From contig JBEKTD010000014.1 in the NCBI GenBank assembly GCA_049516395.1, forward strand, positions 1 to 57,804: DNA of 57,804 bases, given 5' to 3'. Below the pieces are notes generated by a model. It was given only the letters and a program-made list of their open reading frames with translations. It was not told the origin of the DNA and ran no database searches. Position numbers and translations under genes: made by a program. The stretch is from Fen-1362 sp049516395 (GTDB taxonomy: Bacteria; Planctomycetota; Phycisphaerae; Sedimentisphaerales; Anaerobacaceae). Positions 51,547 through 57,804 of this stretch are shown here, piece after piece (positions within the stretch are counted from its first letter, which is position 1; each line of letters starts with the position of its first letter).

Positions 51547-54018
51547 TTATTTGCTCTCAACAGTCACTTCCGCTGGCGTTAGGCCGTCACTTTCAGCAAT
51601 AATTTTTATAATACCGCCTTGCCCTTCTTTTGTCCGGACAATTAAAGTTTCCTTGCCATAGAATAATTTATGTTCAGCATCCTGGAACAGTTCAAATGAA
51701 CGAGGATTGCCGTTATCGGCGGCTGCGATTTCAGCGGGTCCTTCGACTTTGAATTTAACCAGGTTTTCCGCCAAAGGACATACTGTTCCATTGGCATCGA
51801 CTGCTTCTATTAATAGATAGCAAAGGTCATCACCAGTCGATGCAAGGTCTTTTCTGTCAGGCGTCATACGAAGTGATACAGGTTCGCCGGCCGTTTTCAT
51901 AATAGCTTGACCAATTCGGTTGTCATCTTTATAGGCAACAACTTTAAGTTCCCCGGGTTCATAATTTACATCGTTGAAGCAGATACGGTATTTATCTATC
52001 ATGCCGTAATAACCGTCTCCGGCTTCCTTTGCTTTTGACTTTTTGCCAAGGGACTGGCCATTAAGGAAAAGCTCAGCTGTGTCGCCATTGGTGTAAATAT
52101 AGACAGGGACATTTTGTCCGATACGGTCGGGCCAGTTCCAATGAGGCAGAATATGAACAGTCGTTCTATCAGGCGCCCAGCGACTGCGATATAAATAGAA
52201 TCGGTCTTTTGGAATACCGGCCAAATCCACAATGCCGAAATACGAGCTTCTTGCCTCTTTCATGAAAGGTTCAGGCTCACCGAGATAATCGAAGCCCGTC
52301 CAGACAAATTCTCCGCAAACAAATTTATCTTTATCCAGCCAATTGAATTCGACATCCGGTATATCGCACCATCTGGAGGTTCGGTCATAAGAGCTGACCT
52401 GATATACGCCTTTTGTCAGGTCTGCTTTTTTCATCTGCAGCGGAAAATCGTAATAACCTCTTGAGCTGACAGCCGATGCTGATTCGCTGTAAATGATGGG
52501 TCTATCCGGGAATATTTTATGATAGGTCCCATAGCTGCGGTGGTAGTTAAAGCCGCCAATATCGAGGGCGTCATAATTATGTCTTGAAGCATCCTTGTCA
52601 TCATTGGAAGTCAAACTGACAGGTCTTGTCAGGTCGTATTTACGGAAATAGTCCGCCATCATTTTTACACGTTCGGGATTAAGTCCTTGTTTATCCCTGG
52701 GGATTTCGTTGCCGATTGACCAGACGACAACGCAGGGATGATTGCGGTCGCGCAAAACAAAATTTTTCACCTGCTTTTCACCATATTCCACAAAAGGAGG
52801 TTTATCGTCAACTCTGTCGGCAGTCCTGTCCCATTTATCAAAAACCTCATCCCAGACAATAAAGCCCATCTTATCGCAAAGCTCAAGCACTTCAGGCGCA
52901 GGCGGATTATGACTTGTTCTTATAGCGTTTACACCCATATCACGCATAATCTCAAGTTGCCTTTCCATTGCACGGGTATTGAATGCGGCTCCGAGAGCGC
53001 CCTGGTCGTGATGCAGGCAAACGCCCTGAATCTGGACTCGCCTGCCATTAAGATGAAAACCATCATTGGCGGTAAATTTGAATTCACGAATACCGAATGT
53101 TGTTGTACCATTATCAATAATCTTATCACCCATACGCACGATTGTTTTAGCTGTGTAAAGTTTCGGACTTGTGATATCCCATCGTTGCGGATTTGGAATT
53201 ATAAACACTTGATTTATATCTTTTGAGCTATTGCCAGGGATTTTACCATCATTTGTCAGTATGGCGATGATTTTCCCATCGGGGTCAATTAAGGCAACAT
53301 CTAAAGCTATTTTTGAATTTGATTTATTGTGATTTTCAACAGTTGTGCAAACATTAATGGTCGCGGATTCATCGGCGACTTTCGGTGTAGTAATATAAGT
53401 TCCCCAGTGGGCGACATGCACCGGCTCTGCTATTGTCATCACAACTTTTCGGTAAATGCCGGCGCCGGGATACCAGCGTGAGTAGTGTTTACGGGTGTCG
53501 GCCTTTACGGCTATGATATTTTTCTCGCCGAATTTAACAAATGGCGTGGCATCAACCCTGAATGACATATATCCGTAATCCCACCGGCCTGCTAACTGAC
53601 CATTGACATAAACTTGCGGGAAAGCCATTACGCCATCGAAATCGAAATAGACACGCTTACCCTCATCGTTTTTATCGAGAGTAAATGTTTTGCGATACCA
53701 ACCGACGCCCGCCCACGGCAGTTTGCCAGTAGAGCCTTCTACTTTTTCATTGAATGGCCCGGTAATCGCCCAATCGTGCGGCAAACACAACGGCTGCCAG
53801 TTCGAATCATTAAAAGTTACAGCTTCTGCTTCATCCATGTCGCCTCTTAAGAATTTCCAGTCCTTATTGAAATTTACAACCTGCCGGGCGGTTGAATTCG
53901 TTTCAAAAAATGTTTGAATTTGTTGTGAGCTTATTTTATTGCTTTGCTCGCATGATAAATTCAGTGATAAAAGAATGGATAAAATTGATGTCATTAAAAT
54001 TATCTGCCTGACTTTCAT
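51547..54018 (-). CDS. Lipoprotein GH2 beta-galactosidase-like enzyme
   Basis: 823 aa. Lipoprotein signal with lipobox NLSC (Cys 23). GH2 jelly-roll domain (about 50-220, WQPLCLPHDWAITGPF), immunoglobulin-like domain (about 225-320), TIM barrel (about 325-600) with acid/base VVVWSIGNEIPRD and nucleophile Glu in IIYSESASA, then a DUF4982-like beta domain (about 615-700). The barrel entry GVCLHHDQGALG and RTSHNPPAPEVLELCD are typical of beta-galactosidase/glucuronidase GH2. It removes beta-galactose or uronic acid; specificity unresolved. Strong AGGAGAT site before ATG. Possible surface/periplasmic lipoprotein. Confidence 0.92.
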   Translation of the reverse strand: MKVRQIILMTSILSILLSLNLSCEQSNKISSQQIQTFFETNSTARQVVNFNKDWKFLRGDMDEAEAVTFNDSNWQPLCLPHDWAITGPFNEKVEGSTGKLPWAGVGWYRKTFTLDKNDEGKRVYFDFDGVMAFPQVYVNGQLAGRWDYGYMSFRVDATPFVKFGEKNIIAVKADTRKHYSRWYPGAGIYRKVVMTIAEPVHVAHWGTYITTPKVADESATINVCTTVENHNKSNSKIALDVALIDPDGKIIAILTNDGKIPGNSSKDINQVFIIPNPQRWDITSPKLYTAKTIVRMGDKIIDNGTTTFGIREFKFTANDGFHLNGRRVQIQGVCLHHDQGALGAAFNTRAMERQLEIMRDMGVNAIRTSHNPPAPEVLELCDKMGFIVWDEVFDKWDRTADRVDDKPPFVEYGEKQVKNFVLRDRNHPCVVVWSIGNEIPRDKQGLNPERVKMMADYFRKYDLTRPVSLTSNDDKDASRHNYDALDIGGFNYHRSYGTYHKIFPDRPIIYSESASAVSSRGYYDFPLQMKKADLTKGVYQVSSYDRTSRWCDIPDVEFNWLDKDKFVCGEFVWTGFDYLGEPEPFMKEARSSYFGIVDLAGIPKDRFYLYRSRWAPDRTTVHILPHWNWPDRIGQNVPVYIYTNGDTAELFLNGQSLGKKSKAKEAGDGYYGMIDKYRICFNDVNYEPGELKVVAYKDDNRIGQAIMKTAGEPVSLRMTPDRKDLASTGDDLCYLLIEAVDANGTVCPLAENLVKFKVEGPAEIAAADNGNPRSFELFQDAEHKLFYGKETLIVRTKEGQGGIIKIIAESDGLTPAEVTVESK

Positions 54019-54050
54019 TTAATATCTCCTAAAAAACTCATGATTAAATC

Positions 54051-55766
54051 TTATGCTTTTTCCTGTTTGGGCGAAATTTTTAATGTATAAGCAAATTCAT
54101 TTGGTTTGGTTTGGGGGAGATTTACCGTAAGACCCTGGTCATCTCGGTCAAAAGTCAAAGGACCATCGGCTCCGAGCATTTCTATTTTTCCGATTTCTCC
54201 AGGCATGTTTTCGCTTCCTTTTGCCAGAGATTTAATTACAGTTTTTCCATTTTCGGGCCAGGCCATGGCAAATGCGTATAAGATATTTCCCTTTATAGTG
54301 AAGCGAATGTCTTCGGCAGTATATCTTTTTACATCCGATGTCGCGCCTTTTCCCGTTTTATTTATTGTAGTGGGACCTTCACCGTAAACCTTCCACGGTC
54401 GGGACGCATAAATTCCTTCTCCATTTGCAGATAACCACTGGCCGATCCCCTCAACAACTTTTACTTCCAACTCATCAATGGTTCCATCGCCGCGGACTGG
54501 GACACTGAGCATCAGGTTTCCGTTTTTGCTGACGATATCAATGAGCATCTGGACGACCTGTTTTGGGGTTTTATATCCGCGTCTGTTATAAATCCTGCGG
54601 TCATAATGCCATGAGCCAATACAGGTATCTGTTTGCCAGGGCAGTGTCTCGGCGCCTTCCGTGACTCCTCTTTCGACATCATATAATATAACTTTTCTAT
54701 GTTCGGGCTTTAATCCCTTGCCGGTTAAAACGGCTTCGAGTTTTCCATTTCTTGCCAAGTTCGTATTATAAAAATAAGCGGCAATTTTAAGACCAATATC
54801 GCTTGTCGGATAAATCGGCAAAATTGTATCATCGAAGTAAAGGATGTCCGGATTATATTTGCTTATGAGGTCAATCGTGCGATTATAGAGTTTTTCAATA
54901 TATCCCTTATCAAGAGGCGGCTGTCCTTCCAGCGTATATTTATATGTGCCTCTGCGATGATACTGAGCATACAGGTCCTGGGGATCGAGGCCATCCCACC
55001 ATTTACCTTTGCCATCGGCTTTTGTTAAAAGGCCGTCATAAGGAATACCGGCAAATTCACCCTTTCTATCCCACCCCTGGGCAGGCTGGAACCAGTCCCA
55101 TGTTCGGGCGGCATGAACAGAAATCGCGAAACGAAGACCTGCGTCACGGACTGCCTTTTCCCAGCCTGCTATAATATTTTTCTTAGGGCCGATAGCGACA
55201 CTGTTCCATGGCTGATATGTAGAATCCCATAAATCGAGATTATCATGGTGATTGGCCAGGGCACAGAAATATCTGGCTCCCGCTTTTTTATAAAATTCGA
55301 TAAGCGATTTGGGGTCCCAGTTTTCAGCCTTCCATTCGTTGATAACATCTTTGAAGCCGAATTTGGAAGGATGACCGTATTTTTTACAATGGAATCTGTA
55401 AATTTGATTATCCTCATAATACATCTGCTGGGCATACCAGTCCCCCATTTCAGGCTGACATTGCGGGCCCCAATGCGCCCAGATTCCGAATTTCGCGTCA
55501 CGATACCAGTCAGGAACCTGGTAAGCCGAAAGAGATTCCCACGTTGGTTCAAATGGCCCTTTTGCTGTGCCGAAACCAAGAGGAGCAGGTATATGGGTCG
55601 GTGCGGGAGGTATTTTAATTTTAGGAGCGGGCACTGGTGCGGGCGTATTAGGTTCATGGGCAACTGCTTTTTGGGTCTGTTGCTGAGAACGGCCGCAAGA
55701 AGATAAAAAAGCTGCAGGTAAAGCTCCGGCCAACATCTGTATAACTTCGCGTCTTGAGATTTTCAT
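54051..55766 (-). CDS. GH29 alpha-L-fucosidase-like enzyme with Tat/lipoprotein-type leader
   Basis: 571 aa. The N terminus MKISRREVIQMLAGALPAAFLSSC has a twin-arginine motif (SRREV) and a lipobox-like Cys at 24. GH29 barrel about 85-420: FGIWAHWGPQ, ALANHHDNLDLWDSTYQPWNS, and nucleophile Asp in DILYFDDTILP. C-terminal beta domain about 440-571. No ribosome binding site precedes the ATG; it starts 20 bases after the stop of the 55787-55894 stub, so translation may be coupled to that ORF. The tail MLGADGPLTFDRDDQGLTV relates it to the stub at 47129. AT-rich relative to the CBM-bearing fucosidase. Confidence 0.88.
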   Translation of the reverse strand: MKISRREVIQMLAGALPAAFLSSCGRSQQQTQKAVAHEPNTPAPVPAPKIKIPPAPTHIPAPLGFGTAKGPFEPTWESLSAYQVPDWYRDAKFGIWAHWGPQCQPEMGDWYAQQMYYEDNQIYRFHCKKYGHPSKFGFKDVINEWKAENWDPKSLIEFYKKAGARYFCALANHHDNLDLWDSTYQPWNSVAIGPKKNIIAGWEKAVRDAGLRFAISVHAARTWDWFQPAQGWDRKGEFAGIPYDGLLTKADGKGKWWDGLDPQDLYAQYHRRGTYKYTLEGQPPLDKGYIEKLYNRTIDLISKYNPDILYFDDTILPIYPTSDIGLKIAAYFYNTNLARNGKLEAVLTGKGLKPEHRKVILYDVERGVTEGAETLPWQTDTCIGSWHYDRRIYNRRGYKTPKQVVQMLIDIVSKNGNLMLSVPVRGDGTIDELEVKVVEGIGQWLSANGEGIYASRPWKVYGEGPTTINKTGKGATSDVKRYTAEDIRFTIKGNILYAFAMAWPENGKTVIKSLAKGSENMPGEIGKIEMLGADGPLTFDRDDQGLTVNLPQTKPNEFAYTLKISPKQEKA

Positions 55767-55786
55767 AAAAAATTATTTCGAAATAT

Positions 55787-55894
55787 TTACTTCACTTGTT
55801 GTTGGTTTGTTTTATTGTTTTGCTGACAGGATAAATTAATTGACAAAAGGATGGATGAAATTGATGTTAATAAAACTATTTGCCAGATTTTCAT
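55787..55894 (-). pseudogene. Lipoprotein-signal stub resembling the start of the GH2 gene
   Basis: A 35-codon ORF with a good ribosome binding site (GGAGAG) reads MKIWQIVLLTSISSILLSINLSCQQ then a few polar residues and stop. 18 of its first 25 residues equal the N terminus of the GH2 enzyme (MKVRQIILMTSILSILLSLNLSCEQ), and the flanking DNA is similar too. No catalytic domain follows. It is best read as the head of a deleted GH2-like gene; it could now serve as a leader peptide whose translation feeds the fucosidase 20 bases downstream. Confidence 0.75.
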
Positions 55895-55994
55895 GTAATC
55901 TCTCCAAAAAATTCCTGATTAAATCATATCTCTATCTACCCCGCTCAATAAATGATTTTAGAATCGGGAATTAATACCTGTATCTTATTGACTC

Positions 55995-56042
55995 TTGATT
56001 TTATCATCATATTCAGTATAATGCATATATGATTGCATTATA
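55995..56042 (+). promoter_or_regulatory. Promoter with overlapping inverted repeat for the AraC gene
   Basis: TTGATT (55995-56000), 16-base spacer and perfect TATAAT (56017-56022). A 9-bp perfect inverted repeat, TATAATGCA (56017-56025) and TGCATTATA (56034-56042), starts on the -10 box and runs over the expected start site and up to the ATG. It is a plausible autoregulatory operator. The divergent minus-strand series begins at 55894, so the 100-base gap may control both directions. Confidence 0.6.
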
Positions 56043-56962
56043 TGCCAATTGTTGTCCAAGAGATACCTATTTTTGACTTTTACGGATTATTTATGGTTCC
56101 TGTTGATAAAAGAGAGCCGGATTTTTTTTCCAACCAGGTTCTGGAGGCAAATCGTTTTTATCTAAATACCCAATCTCAAAAAAATCAAAAACTTAAGGTC
56201 ATATGTGGCGGCCGGGAACATTGTCAGCCAGGGTATCGAATCAATCGTTCTAATTTCCCTTTTTATTCCATTGAATTTGTGGCAAGTGGAAGAGGCGCAG
56301 TTGTTCTTGATGATAAAAAAAATACACTTTTTGCCGGAAAAGTTTTTTCTTACGGCCCGGGTATAGCTCATATAATTACAAATGAAACTGAATTTCCTCT
56401 GGTCAAATATTTCGTCGATTTTACCGGGTCCGAAGCTTTAAAAATGCTGCGAAAATTCCGTCCTGCTTTGGGAAGTGCTGTTCAGGTATCAGCGCCTGAT
56501 GCGATAATAAGAATTTTTGAAGATCTCATAAAAAATGGGCAAAATGGCAGTTCTTATACTCCCCTTTTATGCACGGCCATTTTGCAGCAGCTCATTTTTA
56601 AAATCGCCGAAACTTCTATAATTGAAAATACACGAAAGTCTACTGCTTTTTATACCTATCAAAAATCCAGGGAAATCATACAGAAGAATTGCCTTTCGAT
56701 ACGAAGCCTCGATAAGATTGCCGAAGAATGTAATATAGATAATGCATATCTTTGCAGACTCTTCAAAAGATTCGACAACCAAAGCCCATATCAATATCTG
56801 ATGCAAATGAAAATGAATCTCGCGGCACAGCGGCTTCAATCACCAAATTCATCGGTAAAGGAAGTGGCGCAGGAATTCGGTTTCAGCGATCCTTTCAATT
56901 TTTCCAGAGTATTCAAACGGATTTTCGGTATATCCCCCGGCACCTTTAAAAACTTACGTTAA
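56042..56962 (+). CDS. AraC-family transcriptional regulator
   Basis: 306 aa from ATG at 56042 (a TTG at 56033 is possible; no ribosome binding site either way, so the message may be nearly leaderless). A cupin-like N-terminal sensing domain (about 55-150, YSIEFVASGRGAVVLDD, AGKVFSYGPGIAHIITNE) is followed by the double HTH (about 215-306): SLDKIAEECNIDNAYLCRLFKRFDNQSPYQYL and VKEVAQEFGFSDPFNFSRVFKRIFGISPGTFK. It would sense a sugar from the glycan and activate or repress the fucosidase/galactosidase genes divergent from it. Confidence 0.92.
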   Translation: MPIVVQEIPIFDFYGLFMVPVDKREPDFFSNQVLEANRFYLNTQSQKNQKLKVICGGREHCQPGYRINRSNFPFYSIEFVASGRGAVVLDDKKNTLFAGKVFSYGPGIAHIITNETEFPLVKYFVDFTGSEALKMLRKFRPALGSAVQVSAPDAIIRIFEDLIKNGQNGSSYTPLLCTAILQQLIFKIAETSIIENTRKSTAFYTYQKSREIIQKNCLSIRSLDKIAEECNIDNAYLCRLFKRFDNQSPYQYLMQMKMNLAAQRLQSPNSSVKEVAQEFGFSDPFNFSRVFKRIFGISPGTFKNLR

Positions 56963-57004
56963 AAACACGGAGACTGCGAATTTGAAATTTTAAGCAGTAA
57001 AAAA

Positions 57005-57028
57005 GGGCCGCAAAATAATTTGCGGCCC
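57005..57028. terminator. Bidirectional terminator between AraC and PA14 genes
   Basis: GGGCCGCAAA (57005-57014) and TTTGCGGCCC (57019-57028) form a perfect 10-bp stem with loop ATAA. A-runs before and a T-containing tract after make it usable in both directions, separating the two convergent genes. Confidence 0.8.
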
Positions 57029-57054
57029 CTATATTTGTAATCAACCTGCTTTGC

Positions 57055-57804
57055 TTACTCGCCGCCGTAGAGCCACCAGTTTTCGGCGAACTGCATCAGG
57101 TCGTCGAGCTGGACATTGCCGTCGTGGTCATAGTCGGAGCCGCTGCACCAGCCATTGGCTGAAGTGCAGCCGGTTTTCAACCACTGGTTCGCAAAATTAG
57201 CAAAATCCACAAAGTCAATAACATACGGAGTCAGGTAAGCCCCTGTGATAGCCTGTTGTATTATACCCGGCCCCTGCCAGGCAACCGCGATATTGTCACC
57301 ACCGGTATTTTCCTTGTGCAATGCCTCGATATAGTAGCTTCGGCCGGCGACAAGCGAAATCGGCGATGATTGCTGCGACGAGTACTCATTCCACCGGTAA
57401 TCATTTGTCCAACTCGTTGTATAGGCAATTTTGCTTTTGTTATTCGGGTCGGTATCCGTGCTCAACCACAATTCGGCAGCATCATCGGCAGCAATCCAGA
57501 ATGTGTAACTGCCGGTGGTTATGGGATTGAGATACCCGCGTATGCGCGTCCCGTAGTTGTCCAAATTTGAATTGGAGCTGCCCGTCGTCCAGTTTGTAGG
57601 CCCCTCAAAACTATGCTCCAAAAACCTGCTGTTAGGATCCCAGGGGTAATTCACATTTGATGTCAGATTGCTGACTGCTCCGCCTGATATGCCTAACCAA
57701 ACCTCGCGAAGAGCCAAACCGGTGCCGTTGCCGAATTTCGTAAATACGAGCTTATCGATGCTCCAGTCATTCGTATCCATCAACAGCCGCATAGTATGCG
57801 GGCC
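57055..57804 (-). CDS. Secreted PA14 and dockerin-like protein, C-terminal part (cut by window edge)
   Basis: About 250 residues open to the right edge (codons continue past 57792 with no stop). The stretch FEGPTNWTTGSSNSNLDNYGTR, TGSYTFWIAADDAAELWLSTD and AGRSYYIEALHKENTGGDNIAVAWQGPG is a PA14 domain. It ends with a planctomycete dockerin-like pair: DFVDFANFANQWLKTGC and DYDHDGNVQLDDLMQFAENWW, with Asp/Asn calcium-loop spacing. Probably a large extracellular glycan-binding or -degrading protein; its N-terminal catalytic part lies outside the window. Confidence 0.8.
   Translation of the reverse strand, partial: GPHTMRLLMDTNDWSIDKLVFTKFGNGTGLALREVWLGISGGAVSNLTSNVNYPWDPNSRFLEHSFEGPTNWTTGSSNSNLDNYGTRIRGYLNPITTGSYTFWIAADDAAELWLSTDTDPNNKSKIAYTTSWTNDYRWNEYSSQQSSPISLVAGRSYYIEALHKENTGGDNIAVAWQGPGIIQQAITGAYLTPYVIDFVDFANFANQWLKTGCTSANGWCSGSDYDHDGNVQLDDLMQFAENWWLYGGE

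Overview
The window looks like a chromosome segment of a planctomycete, most likely class Phycisphaerae (the Sedimentisphaerales and relatives). This is inferred from family content, not from a search. The pointers are four tandem pseudopilins with the H-X9-DG C-terminal signature, a protein of the Planctomycetes/Verrucomicrobia-restricted Minf_1886 type, a PEP-CTERM protein, a PA14 plus dockerin-like secreted protein, and secreted fucosidase/galactosidase genes. No rRNA operon, phage, integrase, transposase or CRISPR array is visible.

Layout. 1-4769 (minus): a type II secretion/type IV pilus-like assembly operon, GspE ATPase, GspF, GspG-like major pseudopilin, then three minor pseudopilins, the last cut by the window edge. 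4936-7269 (minus): a polyamine pair, a PLP decarboxylase and a deoxyhypusine-synthase-like enzyme. 7451-8743: a branched-chain-amino-acid type substrate-binding protein followed by a decayed fragment of a second copy. 9097-10551: a GH57 glycosidase. 10910-13354 (minus): PEP-CTERM tail remnant, a sensor-like protein, a double-ACT protein and SppA.

13474-24054 (plus) is a housekeeping block: dnaE, an AT-richer membrane protein, tmk, holB, ricT, metG, a Minf_1886-like gene and an FHA-GAF protein. 24073-28798 (minus): an uncharacterised protein, an NCS2 purine permease, tRNA-Leu(UAG), xseB, xseA and a YhaM-like OB/HD nuclease. 28985-32983 (minus): the array of four H-X9-DG pseudopilins, punctuated by near-identical hairpins. 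33443-39308 (plus): proS, a DUF4416 gene, a WecA/MraY-type phospho-sugar transferase and an O-antigen-ligase-like protein with TPRs. 39320-43516: YebC, a GAF-GGDEF diguanylate cyclase, a MerR-like regulator with a strong palindromic operator, a FlgB-like protein and a FliA/WhiG-type sigma factor. 44188-46860: a PEP-CTERM beta-propeller, a pentapeptide-repeat protein and the tmRNA gene.

47129-56962 is a carbohydrate-utilisation locus: AraC regulator (plus) facing away from a minus-strand series of GH29, GH2, GH29-CBM and GH39 secreted enzymes. It is bordered by two gene stubs, a GH2-like lipoprotein head (55787-55894) and a GH29-like tail (47129-47245), which record past duplication and deletion. 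The last 750 bases hold the C-terminal part of a PA14/dockerin-like secreted protein. Enzymes of this locus would remove fucose, galactose and xylose-type residues from a complex glycan, but the substrate cannot be read from sequence.

The most notable signals are the gene stubs, the pseudopilin array with repeated hairpins and a palindromic repeat read in frame through two pilin leaders, the ODC plus DHS-like pair, two promoter/operator overlaps (MerR, AraC), and a tmRNA whose best tag begins with glycine.
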